Shown here: in pieces, positions 42,537 to 51,481 of the stretch
Layout: each line of letters starts with the position of its first letter
Numbering within the stretch: position 1 is the first letter of the stretch
Assembly: GCA_050260055.1 (NCBI GenBank)
Contig: JBLNBO010000022.1
Location: forward strand, 186,001 to 250,000
Reading direction: 5' to 3'
DNA from: JBLMYQ01 sp050260055
GTDB taxonomy: Bacteria; Bacillota; Clostridia; Acetivibrionales; UBA4821
DNA: 64,000 nt
Program-made: the position numbers and the translations under genes
Notes under the pieces: model-generated
What the model was told of the DNA's origin: nothing
The model's input: the letters and a program-made list of their open reading frames with translations, nothing else
Databases searched by the model: none

Positions 42537-44264
42537 TTAACTGGCTTCTGTATTTTGGTCAGTAGCGCTATTAATATCCGAGCTGGATTGTTGAATTTCC
42601 AATGGAAGTTTTACTGTAAAATCAGAACCTTTATTGTGTTCTGATTTTACTTCTATGCATCCATTATGCTTTTGGACGATATTATATGTTATTGCCAAGC
42701 CTAACCCTGTGCCTACGCCTACTCCTTTAGTAGTAAAGCCAGGATTGAAAATTTTATTTATATGTTCCGGTTTGATTCCAATTCCAGTATCTTTAATACT
42801 TATACATACCCAGTTCTCTTCCACATATGTGGAAATAGAAATTATGCCTGAACCATTTATTGCATCAAGTGCGTTAACCAAAAGGTTCATAATAACCTGA
42901 TTTATTTGGCTCCCGATACAGCTTACTATTGGAATATCACTGAAATCCCTAATTATTTTAACATTTTCAGTAATTCTGCTGTTAAGGAGGATTAAGGAGT
43001 TCTCTATGTCTTTATTTAGATCGGTTTCAGTCAGCCAATCTTCATCATCAAGACGTGCAAAACTTTTTAAGCTTTTTACAATTTTAACAATTCTTTGACA
43101 TGCCATTATATTAACCTGATTAAGGTCTTCTAGCTTTATGAGAAGATTATATATTTCTGGAAAGTCAGTTTCAGAAATTTGCGATTTTATTTGGCTGATA
43201 ATATTCTTAGAGATATCAACATTACAAGCAATTGCACCCATCGGAGTATTGATTTCATGCGCTAGGCCTGCCGAAAGCTGGCCTAATGAAGCCATTTTTT
43301 CCTGCTGAACAAGCTGTGTTTCTGCCTGTCTTAATTCGTTATAAGCTTTTTCAAGGTTTTGATTTGATTCAGTGAGACCCTGATTAAGGCTTATTATTTC
43401 CTTCTGCTTTAAGCTAAGTTCATTGATTGCCCTTCTCATTGCTTCATTTGTTGCCATCAATTCCTGGTTTAATGCTGTCATTTCTTCTTGTTGAAGATTT
43501 AATTCTGAATAAGCAGTTTCAAGCTTGGTATTTGAATCTAAAAGGCCTTGGTTTAAAGCAACTATTTCTTGCTGTTTTATAGTAAGTTCATTGAATGCAT
43601 CCAGCAGAACTTTATTATTATCAATTAACTCATTATTAAGCTTGTCTACTTTTTGTTGTTCGAATTCCAGCTTATCATATGCTGATTGGATTTCCTCGTT
43701 TTTTTCTATTAACTTTTGTTCATGTTGTTTCAAAGAGGATACTATGTTTGTAAGTCTGCGTAAATAACCTGTAAGTATGTAAAAGAGAAATAAAAATATA
43801 ACTAAATAAAAGTAAGTGCTAAAGTTCTGAATTAGTATAATTTTGTTTATAAGAATAAATAAAAGTAATGCTAGTGAATTAATAAAAATTGTAAAATATA
43901 TGATGGGTATCTGATAGTATAGTATTGCTACCATTATATTTGTTATTATTATCTCTGGAGCCATTGAAGCATGAGAAAGAATTAAGATGGAGTTTAGATT
44001 GAAAGTGAAACTAAATATTACTAAATACTTTAATATAGGAAGGGTCTTATTTTTTTTCTTAGCCAAAAAATATAAGAATTCAAGTGCAAGGTTAATAAAA
44101 ATTGAAATGCAAACAATAACAAAAAGTATTGTATGCGTAAAATTTACCTGCCCATAAACTGCAGATAAATACATAATAAAATAGCCAATAACAATTATTG
44201 CCCAACAGCTGTTTATTAGCAATCTATTAGTTTTATGCTCATTATGATTAAAAAAATCATTCAT
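42537..44264 (-). CDS. Membrane sensor histidine kinase with repeated coiled coil
   Basis: 575 residues from ATG 44264 (GGATGG upstream; ATG 44282 overlaps that site). About six membrane helices (15-170) are followed by four tandem 28-residue coiled-coil units (about 185-310). The four units are nearly the same: QQEIVALNQGLLDSNTKLE, QQEEMTALNQELMATNEAM and so on. The kinase part has H-box GLAHEINTP (phospho-His), N-box MNLLVNALDAI, DTGIGI and GTGLGLAI. No response regulator gene is adjacent, so it is an orphan. It probably senses something in the membrane through the helix block. Confidence 0.93.
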   Translation of the reverse strand: MNDFFNHNEHKTNRLLINSCWAIIVIGYFIMYLSAVYGQVNFTHTILFVIVCISIFINLALEFLYFLAKKKNKTLPILKYLVIFSFTFNLNSILILSHASMAPEIIITNIMVAILYYQIPIIYFTIFINSLALLLFILINKIILIQNFSTYFYLVIFLFLFYILTGYLRRLTNIVSSLKQHEQKLIEKNEEIQSAYDKLEFEQQKVDKLNNELIDNNKVLLDAFNELTIKQQEIVALNQGLLDSNTKLETAYSELNLQQEEMTALNQELMATNEAMRRAINELSLKQKEIISLNQGLTESNQNLEKAYNELRQAETQLVQQEKMASLGQLSAGLAHEINTPMGAIACNVDISKNIISQIKSQISETDFPEIYNLLIKLEDLNQVNIMACQRIVKIVKSLKSFARLDDEDWLTETDLNKDIENSLILLNSRITENVKIIRDFSDIPIVSCIGSQINQVIMNLLVNALDAINGSGIISISTYVEENWVCISIKDTGIGIKPEHINKIFNPGFTTKGVGVGTGLGLAITYNIVQKHNGCIEVKSEHNKGSDFTVKLPLEIQQSSSDINSATDQNTEAS

Positions 44265-44437
44265 TATAGTAGAACCATCCAAATAAATAGACTTATTAAA
44301 TATACAAGAATAACATTAAAAAAAGAAAAGCTGAATTTTTAATAGATAAATCAGATTATAAATATTCTATCATTTCTAGCTTACTAGTGCAATATTCGAT
44401 AAATAGCAATACTTGATGTTAATAGACTAAAGAAAGA

Positions 44438-45166
44438 TTAATGATTCATGCCTAAAAATATTACAAGAATGACGCCAGACATAAATGAAAAAATAGTACT
44501 GTGGTTTGATAATTTAAAGCTCGAAGCAGGTATAAGTTCATCAGTACAGATATATATCATGAAACCTGCAGTTGCTGCGATAATAACTCCTAAGAATTGA
44601 AAAGGCATATTCTGAAAGAAAAAGTAAGAAACAGCAAACCCTATTAGAGTGGGAAGAGCAGTTAAACTAGAAAATAAAAAAGATTTAAATCTGTTTCCAT
44701 TACAATGGAATAATGGAGCTGAGGTGGATATTCCTTCAGGTATATCATGAATTGCTATTGCCAAAGCAATACTAAAGCTCATATGAATATCTGATATACT
44801 GCCGACCCCCATAGCCATCCCTTCTGGGAAATGATGGATAAACATTCCTAATAAAAGAAATACAGAAGTTTTTTCTAAAGAACAGCCTTGTTCTTGGGAA
44901 AAATCCTGATGTATATGAGGTATGAATTTATCAAGGCAATAACAGACTACAAGTCCAATTACAATCCCGATAATACAGCCATTAACAGAAGAAAGTTTTA
45001 TGCTTTCTGGGATAAGTTCTAAAAATGAAATTGAAAGCATTGCGCCTGCAGCGAAGGAAAGCAGGTTAAATATGAAAGTTTCAGAAGGCTTTTTTAATAC
45101 CCCTATCAAGGAACCTATAATTGGTCCTATAACAGAAATAATAACTATTATTAGTATTGGATTCAT
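44438..45166 (-). CDS. ZIP-family metal transporter
   Basis: 242 residues with about eight membrane helices. The signature metal-site helices are present: HHFPEGMAMGVG (about 117) and IHDIPEGIST (about 147). Before them is a histidine-bearing loop (FIPHIHQDFSQ). ZIP proteins import zinc, iron or manganese. AAGGAG lies 11 bases before the ATG. It stands alone on the minus strand, divergent from the phosphoribosyltransferase-like gene. Metal specificity cannot be read. Confidence 0.9.
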   Translation of the reverse strand: MNPILIIVIISVIGPIIGSLIGVLKKPSETFIFNLLSFAAGAMLSISFLELIPESIKLSSVNGCIIGIVIGLVVCYCLDKFIPHIHQDFSQEQGCSLEKTSVFLLLGMFIHHFPEGMAMGVGSISDIHMSFSIALAIAIHDIPEGISTSAPLFHCNGNRFKSFLFSSLTALPTLIGFAVSYFFFQNMPFQFLGVIIAATAGFMIYICTDELIPASSFKLSNHSTIFSFMSGVILVIFLGMNH

Positions 45167-45392
45167 GGTTCTAGGTTCTCCTTAATATTCGAGTATTACT
45201 GCTTTAATATTAATCGTGAAAAATTAGCTTGTCAACTTACAGCCTAATAATTTTAATATAGTAACGCACATCTATATTGCATAGTTTTTTTTTGTAAGAT
45301 ATAATCGATTTTTAGAAAGGTAAACTGTGTAACTTAAGAAATTTAACAAAATAATATCCAATATTTAAAATTAAAACTTATAGGAGAATAAA

Positions 45393-46259
45393 ATGGACAT
45401 GAGCAGCATTAAAGAAAAACTTGTATCGTGGTTATTTGAAACAAAAGCTGTCAGGGTTTGCCCTGAAAACAACCCGTTTTGGTATACCTCCGGAACTATA
45501 GGCCCATATTACATTAATACTCATTTCCTTATAGGAAGCGAAGGAAAAGCAAATGAAGTATTAGAATTTATCAATAAAGAAAAAAGTGACAGGCTTTCAA
45601 TATCCGGAAAACTCCTTGATGTATTTTCAGATATATACTCATCCAACGGTCTTTATAAATCTTTGGTTGATTTAATGTATGATTTCATTAAAGAAAAAGT
45701 TGATGTTAATAAGATTGAATATGTTTCAGGAGGGGAAAGACGGGATTGGTTTTTCTCTATTATCATTGCAAAGCTTTTAGACAAACCTCATATTGCAATC
45801 TTTAAAGACCTTGATACTGTAGTATTCGATGGTAAAAAATCCGAGAAAAAAACGGATCTAAATAATGCGAAAGTACTGCATGTAGCTGATTTGATTTTAG
45901 AGGCATCAAGCTTTGAAAGAGCTTGGATTCCTGCGCTTGATGCGATTAATGCTAAGATTGAAACAAGTATGGTTGTGGTTGATAGAAAACAGGGAGGGAC
46001 AGAGTTTTTTAACTCCAGAGGAATTAATTCTTACTCAATGATTGATATTGATAAAGGATTTTTTAAAGAAGCATGTGCAAAGAAATATATAAATCAAGAG
46101 CAGTATGCTATGATTTCTGACTATGTTGATAATCCAAAGGACTCTATGAGAGCATTTCTTAAAAATAATCCGAATTTTCTTCAAAAAGCACTTTCATCAG
46201 ATGAAAAAACTATTGAGAGAGCAAAGCTTTGTTTGGACAAAAATATTTACGAGATATAA
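45393..46259 (+). CDS. Phosphoribosyltransferase-fold protein (orotate PRTase-like)
   Basis: 288 residues. The N-terminus carries ENNPFWYTSGTIGPYYINTHF, reminiscent of orotate phosphoribosyltransferase substrate regions. The core has YVSGGERRDWFFSIIIAKLL and the conserved strand ALDAINAKIETSMVVVDRKQGG. The PRPP-loop (DD..TTG type) is poorly conserved, with VLHVADLILEASSFE in its place, so activity may differ. The C-terminal 80 residues are helical. Probably single gene; AGGAG precedes the ATG. Best described as a PRTase-like protein of unsure substrate. Confidence 0.7.
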   Translation: MDMSSIKEKLVSWLFETKAVRVCPENNPFWYTSGTIGPYYINTHFLIGSEGKANEVLEFINKEKSDRLSISGKLLDVFSDIYSSNGLYKSLVDLMYDFIKEKVDVNKIEYVSGGERRDWFFSIIIAKLLDKPHIAIFKDLDTVVFDGKKSEKKTDLNNAKVLHVADLILEASSFERAWIPALDAINAKIETSMVVVDRKQGGTEFFNSRGINSYSMIDIDKGFFKEACAKKYINQEQYAMISDYVDNPKDSMRAFLKNNPNFLQKALSSDEKTIERAKLCLDKNIYEI

Positions 46260-46272
46260 TTATTATGAAATA

Positions 46273-46312
46273 AAACACCCTCTGGTGAATATACTGCATC
46301 AGGGGGTGTTTT
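46273..46312. terminator. Terminator-like hairpin after the PRTase-like gene
   Basis: AAACACCC...GGGGGTGTTT around a long loop with T's after. Its 3' arm contains AGGGGG, which would also serve as ribosome site for the 52-aa frame at 46316. Confidence 0.6.
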
Positions 46313-46315
46313 GTT

Positions 46316-46474
46316 GTGAAAAAGGACAAATATAACTTATTTGATCATTTCTATTATTGTACGCTGGTTTTAGTTGTAGTCTTGGTAATGATTTTTATGC
46401 AGTGCTTAAGTCATATAAAAGTCTCAGGAGTAAATCAAAATCCGGTAAATACTATGACTAATCAGCTGCCGTAA
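46316..46474 (+). CDS. Small membrane protein, 52 aa
   Basis: GTG 46316 to TAA 46472-46474. One hydrophobic helix (LVLVVVLVMIFMQC, about 18-32) lies between polar ends (MKKDKYNLFDHF, then SHIKVSGVNQNPVNTM). AGGGGG at 46301-46306 is nine bases before the GTG but lies in the 3' arm of the preceding hairpin, so translation could depend on that structure. Convergent with bofC. Family unknown; real but unconfirmed. Confidence 0.5.
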   Translation: MKKDKYNLFDHFYYCTLVLVVVLVMIFMQCLSHIKVSGVNQNPVNTMTNQLP

Positions 46475-46493
46475 TGAACTAGCTTTGTTTATC

Positions 46494-47129
46494 TCAACTG
46501 CTCAAATCCTCCAAGGTTTGAGCCAGGTCTTGTACTGACTCGATTTTTATGCCCTCTTTTAAGCGGCTTTTTTCCTTTTGGGGGAGATTTTCAACAGATA
46601 TAGAGGTTACTTCTTTTAAAGATATTCCATTAATTGATTCCTGATAATAAACTGCGATAAAGCCATCTTTTTCTTTTAAAATAAAATGATTCATGCATTT
46701 TGTCTGTATTTCTTTTGACAAAATTACTTTTTCGGGAGAAAACAGGCTGACATTCCAATTTTTAAATACTAATTTAAATTGAGATTCATTAAGATTAACC
46801 ATATCTTCAGGGGCATCAATTTGGGTCGAGCTTACATGTCCGCATTTAGTGTACTTCTTCTCAATAATTATTATTGCACCAGGCCTGATGATGTTATCTT
46901 CAGGACGATTGCCTTGTACTTCAGTATTGAAAGATTGTGGCGATACAGTTTTAGGCGTTGTATCTTTCTGTAGGTTTTGAGGCAAGGCTTTTCCTTTATA
47001 CTGTAATTGATAGTTATTTGATTGATGCTCTTTAGAATATAGTTCAAAAGAAAAATATGCAGCCATTGCAAGCAGAACGACTAGTATGCTGAGCATTCGG
47101 TTCGGAGGGTATCTCCTAATCATAATCAT
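46494..47129 (-). CDS. BofC-like sporulation protein
   Basis: 211 residues with one N-terminal membrane helix (about 10-30). The C-terminal domain (about 145-210) fits BofC_C: FILKEKDGFIAVYYQ, then LKEVTSISVENLP, then LKEGIKIES and a final LEDLSS. In Bacillus BofC is a forespore secreted factor that restrains SpoIVB signalling to the mother cell. Its presence marks the genome as from a spore-former. The start could be either of two in-frame ATGs two codons apart. It is close to comEC on the same strand. Confidence 0.78.
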   Translation of the reverse strand: MIMIRRYPPNRMLSILVVLLAMAAYFSFELYSKEHQSNNYQLQYKGKALPQNLQKDTTPKTVSPQSFNTEVQGNRPEDNIIRPGAIIIIEKKYTKCGHVSSTQIDAPEDMVNLNESQFKLVFKNWNVSLFSPEKVILSKEIQTKCMNHFILKEKDGFIAVYYQESINGISLKEVTSISVENLPQKEKSRLKEGIKIESVQDLAQTLEDLSS

Positions 47130-47264
47130 CTCTTCCCTTTAAATAGTATTTGGATATATATTTTCCAGGAAGATTAATTTTTATTCATATTATTAAAGGA
47201 GAAAGGGGTATATATTATTCCCCAATAATAAAATGAAGAGTCTCAAAATGGTGTATATTGACAA

Positions 47265-49613
47265 TTAATTTTTAATAGTCGGAATTATTGAATAACCTTT
47301 ATTATATATTTCAATTGTTATACAGCCGCTTTTATCTGTTCTGAATACTTTAATATTATTCTGTTTCAACATTTGCAAAACTGAATCAGCCGGATGGCCA
47401 AAATTATTTCTTCCAACACTTATTACTGCTGAAGATGGTGAAACCTTTTTCAAGAAATTTTGCGTGGTAGAATAAGGGGAACCATGGTGGGCAATTTTCA
47501 AAATATCGGCATGTATATTTTTATCAGACTCAAGAATTTTGCTTTCAGCTTCAGATTGTATGTCGCCGGTTAGAAGAATGTCGATTTTGTTATAAACCAG
47601 CTTTAAAACTAAAGAATTGTTATTTAAAGGTGAATCCTGATATGAAACTGTTTGGTTAGAAGGGTGTATAACCAAAAATTCTGCATTTCCGAAATGTATA
47701 TGGTCTCCTTGCTTAACCTCAATTATTTTAATATTTTTTTCATGACAGATTTTTAATAGGGTATCTAAATCTTTATTTTTCTCATTCTGTAAGCCAATAA
47801 CCAGACTTTTTATATTAATATTTTCTGCAGTTTTAATTAATCCTTGTATGTGGTCTCCATGTGGATGGGAGAGAATTGCCATATCAAGAGTTCCTGATTG
47901 GTTATCAAGTAAAAAAGGAATTACAGTATCCTCAGGTTTAAAACTGCTGAAACTTCCCGGATAAGTTCCTCCTGCATCAATTAGGCAGGTTTGTCCTGTA
48001 TTGCTTTTGATAAAGATACTGTCACCTTGTCCAATGTCCAGGAAAAAAACCTTAAATGGCTTGGGGAGCAGCATAAGCAATATACTTATTAAAGCTATTA
48101 CAGCACAAATCTTAGGTATATAATTAAAATATTTATTAGTTTTATCCCGATTAGGAATATACCATAAAAGAGAAAAGGATATTCCATAAAAAATTATTAA
48201 AAAAGCGGTACTGGGAGTTGGAACCAGAATAGATGCATAGGGGATTCCTGCAGAAATTTCAGCGCTCTTAAGAACAAAAGATAAGAGAATATAGTTTAGC
48301 CATGCAATAGCCTTTGCAATAAAAAGGTTAAATTGGCCTAACAGCACAGTGACAAATCCAATAAAGGTTATAAGGCCTGTTGCCGGAATGACCAAAACAT
48401 TTATCAAGAGGGCAATAAGAGAAAGCTTATTGAAATACAATGCTATGATTGGACATACAGTAATCTGTGCCGCTAAAGTTGCGCAGAGGGCTTGGTTAAT
48501 ATATTTAGGCAGAAAATGAAAAATCTCTGATAAGGTTTTATAATATAGAACAATTCCGATTGTGCCCGCAAAAGAGAGTTGAAATCCTATATCGTAAAAG
48601 GTGAGAGGATTATATAAAAGTACAATAAGGCAGGCAGTTGAAATACTTGTGTAAATATCGGTTTTCCGTGCAAATACTTCGGCTAGGAGAATCAGGAGTC
48701 CCATTATGGATGCCCGAACTACAGAAGGAGAACAGCCAGTTATAAACATAAAAATTAAGACGACAAAAATAGTTATTATATTAGAAAAAGGTTTTTTGAC
48801 TCCTATTAACCCTAGAATAAAAACACATGAAAAAATTATATATGCAATGTTTGCGCCAGAAACGCAGACAATATGGGTTAGGCCGCTGATGTTAAAATCA
48901 TTCTTTATTGATTCCGGGAGCCCATTTCTATCTCCAATCAGCATTCCTTTCAAAAGACCAGCCTGATTTGGGGGCAAAGACTTATCTATTATAACCTCAA
49001 TCCGTTTTTTAATAAACAGACTTGCTTTAATTATTGGGTTAGAATCTGTCTCCCCAGTATCAATAATATTTCCTTGAAAACAGATGATTGAGGAGTATAT
49101 GCCCTGCGAATTGAGATACTGTTTATAGTCAAACCCGCCTGGATTTCTTGCATGTGAGGGAAGTACAACTTTTCCTTCTCCAACTATAATGCTTCCATAA
49201 GGTAAAATTGGGTTTTGGCTATCAGTTTGATACTGTGTTAAAAGGACTTTTGTCTTGTCTGTTTTTACGCAATTAATTTCTAAAAGTGTTATTACATAGT
49301 TGATCTTTTTATCTCTAATATCCGGTTCGGAGGAAATCTTAGCTCTGAATTCTATTTGTAAACCGCTTTGTTTTTCAAGATTGGATTTATTAAACTTGTT
49401 TATTGTATAAAAAGAGTAGATAGCGCCAAAAAGAATAGCAGCAGCGATGATAGAATACGATAGGTAATTAACTGATTTGCTTGTAGTGAAAACAAGGAAC
49501 AAAAGTATGAGTGTAAGGGAAAGAGAGGCAAACAGCCAAATATTCATAAAAGGTCCAATTGTAATTCCTAAGGTAAATGCAATAGTAAACACCATTAGCG
49601 GCCGAATATTCAT
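47265..49613 (-). CDS. comEC: ComEC/Rec2 DNA-internalisation channel
   Basis: 782 residues. An N-terminal helical and soluble DUF4131-like part (1-200) is followed by the competence membrane domain (about 210-500; HIVCVSGANIAYI, GCSPSVVRASIMG). A C-terminal metallo-beta-lactamase domain (about 520-782) has FLDIGQGDS, LSHPHGDH and KIAHHGSPYST. ComEC carries single-stranded DNA through the cell membrane in natural transformation. No comEA/comEB is adjacent. GGAGATATA precedes the ATG. Confidence 0.95.
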   Translation of the reverse strand: MNIRPLMVFTIAFTLGITIGPFMNIWLFASLSLTLILLFLVFTTSKSVNYLSYSIIAAAILFGAIYSFYTINKFNKSNLEKQSGLQIEFRAKISSEPDIRDKKINYVITLLEINCVKTDKTKVLLTQYQTDSQNPILPYGSIIVGEGKVVLPSHARNPGGFDYKQYLNSQGIYSSIICFQGNIIDTGETDSNPIIKASLFIKKRIEVIIDKSLPPNQAGLLKGMLIGDRNGLPESIKNDFNISGLTHIVCVSGANIAYIIFSCVFILGLIGVKKPFSNIITIFVVLIFMFITGCSPSVVRASIMGLLILLAEVFARKTDIYTSISTACLIVLLYNPLTFYDIGFQLSFAGTIGIVLYYKTLSEIFHFLPKYINQALCATLAAQITVCPIIALYFNKLSLIALLINVLVIPATGLITFIGFVTVLLGQFNLFIAKAIAWLNYILLSFVLKSAEISAGIPYASILVPTPSTAFLIIFYGISFSLLWYIPNRDKTNKYFNYIPKICAVIALISILLMLLPKPFKVFFLDIGQGDSIFIKSNTGQTCLIDAGGTYPGSFSSFKPEDTVIPFLLDNQSGTLDMAILSHPHGDHIQGLIKTAENINIKSLVIGLQNEKNKDLDTLLKICHEKNIKIIEVKQGDHIHFGNAEFLVIHPSNQTVSYQDSPLNNNSLVLKLVYNKIDILLTGDIQSEAESKILESDKNIHADILKIAHHGSPYSTTQNFLKKVSPSSAVISVGRNNFGHPADSVLQMLKQNNIKVFRTDKSGCITIEIYNKGYSIIPTIKN

Positions 49614-49622
49614 TATATCTCC

Positions 49623-49657
49623 AAAAAAATAGAAACATCGTATCCCGATGTTTCTAT
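49623..49657 (-). terminator. Terminator of the SH3/NlpC-P60 hydrolase gene
   Basis: ATAGAAACATCG pairs with CGATGTTTCTAT; seven T's follow on the minus strand. Confidence 0.85.
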
Positions 49658-49683
49658 ATCTCTATATTTTATTCATTGAAATT

Positions 49684-51081
49684 TTATTTCATAAAGGTTC
49701 TTCCTGTTACATAAGCTTTTGAATAAAAATTTTCATTTAGACTGCTTATGGTAACCTTTCTCTTGCTTTTGCCGGAAGATGCATGAATGAATTTGCTATT
49801 TCCTATATATATTCCTGCGTGGGTTACTGGCTTTTTGGAATTATCAGTTTTGAAAAATACCAAATCTCCAGGGCGCAGCTTGCTTTTTGAAACATATTTA
49901 CCTTGTCTTGATTGAGCGGTTGCAGTTCTTTCAATATTGATTCCGAATTTCTTATATACATAGGAAGTGAAACCAGAACAATCAAATCCCCTAGGTGTGC
50001 TTCCACCGTAAACATACCTTGTTCCTAAAAATCCTCTTGAAAATAGGATTAACCTATTTCTTAAGCTGGTTGCTTTTCTATCAACTGCAACAAGTTTTGA
50101 AGAAGTGCTTCCTCCAGATACAGATACACAATCCTTTGAGATCCAACCGGTTGTATTACCACATGAAATCTTATACCAATCGCCTGAATCAGCAATTATA
50201 GAAACCTTCTTTTTTGAGAGTTTTGTTATAATTTTTGCTGATTTTGAAGGTTTTGATCTTATATTTACATTGGTTTTGTTAATTGTACCGCTTAAAGCTT
50301 CATCCGCTTCTTCAGCTTTCTTGTTACTTGCTGATGTAGTAGATGTTGATACAAAGTCAGAAGAAACCCAACCAGTTAAACCATCGTATGAAACCTTATA
50401 CCAAGCTCCAGACTTGGAAAGTATTTTAACCTTCTTGTTGGAAATTTTGCCGACAATCTTAGCGGTTTTAGTTGGTTTGGACCTAAGATTAATATCTTTG
50501 CCTTTTATTAAACCACTTGTTGAACTACTGGCTGTATTAGTTTCTGATTGAAGTTGTCTGGAAGAGAGGGTGCTTTCAGTAATAAAGCTCTTTTTTACCC
50601 AACCTTCTTTACCATTTACCGAAATCTTATACCATTCTCCGGCTGAAGATATAATCTGTACTTTCTTATTTGATACTGTTGCAATTATCTTAGAATTTGT
50701 GTTGCTGCTGCTTCTAATATTTACATTACTCCCTTTAATTACTGCATATTTAACAGTAGAAGTAGTTTTCTTGGAAGCAGTTGGGTTTTGCTTTTTTTGT
50801 GCAGATGAAGCTGTTAGATAATCATTCTTAACCCATCCGGTAATTTTTCCAAATGATATTTTAGACCAGTTTCCCTTTTTTTCAGTAACGATAACATTTG
50901 AATAAGACAACTTGGCAGTTATTTTTGCTGATGAGGATGGGGCTTCCCGTATGTTTACGCTTGTTCCATTAATACTGCTGTAATAACTTGCCGATACTTC
51001 AAAACCTGATGCACAAAATACAAGACCGAAAAATAATAAACTAACTAACTTAACAGCATTTTTTCTTATGCAGTACATCAT
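49684..51081 (-). CDS. Secreted SH3b-repeat NlpC/P60 peptidoglycan hydrolase
   Basis: 465 residues with a signal peptide (KLVSLLFFGLVFCASGF) and four SH3b domains (starting near 30, 110, 190 and 262). Each carries a segment like NIRSSSNTNSKII and ends in W(Y)KISV.GKEGWV. The C-terminal NlpC/P60 domain has FDCSGFTSYVYK (Cys), HAGIYIG (His) and polar partners. The enzyme cuts D-Glu-diaminopimelate bonds in the wall. GGAGGTA lies two bases from ATG 51081, so ATG 51078 may be the true start. A c-di-AMP riboswitch controls it. Confidence 0.95.
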   Translation of the reverse strand: MMYCIRKNAVKLVSLLFFGLVFCASGFEVSASYYSSINGTSVNIREAPSSSAKITAKLSYSNVIVTEKKGNWSKISFGKITGWVKNDYLTASSAQKKQNPTASKKTTSTVKYAVIKGSNVNIRSSSNTNSKIIATVSNKKVQIISSAGEWYKISVNGKEGWVKKSFITESTLSSRQLQSETNTASSSTSGLIKGKDINLRSKPTKTAKIVGKISNKKVKILSKSGAWYKVSYDGLTGWVSSDFVSTSTTSASNKKAEEADEALSGTINKTNVNIRSKPSKSAKIITKLSKKKVSIIADSGDWYKISCGNTTGWISKDCVSVSGGSTSSKLVAVDRKATSLRNRLILFSRGFLGTRYVYGGSTPRGFDCSGFTSYVYKKFGINIERTATAQSRQGKYVSKSKLRPGDLVFFKTDNSKKPVTHAGIYIGNSKFIHASSGKSKRKVTISSLNENFYSKAYVTGRTFMK

Positions 51082-51092
51082 TACCTCCTATT

Positions 51093-51222
51093 TTTAGCTT
51101 CCGGAGTTAGCTGACGGATTCGGGAAAGTTGGTCTGTACCCTACCACAAACGTGGATTCACCCCAATAATGGTTCCCCCGTACCTTCGATAAGAAGGATT
51201 CAGCTTTTAGTGTGGACAAACC
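51093..51222 (-). promoter_or_regulatory. ydaO/yuaA c-di-AMP riboswitch
   Basis: On the minus strand the order is GCTGAATCC, TACGGGGGAACC, TTGGGGTGAATCC, a GGGTACAGACC segment, CCCGAATCCGTCAGCTAAC and CCGGAAGCT. This matches the classic ydaO class, which usually turns off wall-hydrolase and potassium-transport genes when c-di-AMP binds. It sits directly before the SH3/NlpC-P60 gene. The remaining 400-base gap to the CapA-like gene holds AT-rich DNA and that gene's ribosome site. Confidence 0.93.
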
Positions 51223-51481
51223 ACCTTTATTACAATTTTATTACATATATATTACACTTGAATTATAGTGTGAAAAAAATTGAATGTCAAATATTGATTA
51301 ATGTAGGAAAATAGAATTATAAGGAGTTTTTTTAAGAAAACTCCCTCATTTTGTTGGTTAAGGCGTATATTGTACAAAAATGGATACCTACAGCCCATAA
51401 GTAAAGATTATCCATATAAGTTTTCAAAAATACAGTAATATTATATAATATTTTTAAGAATTTATTAAAGGAAGAAAATAT

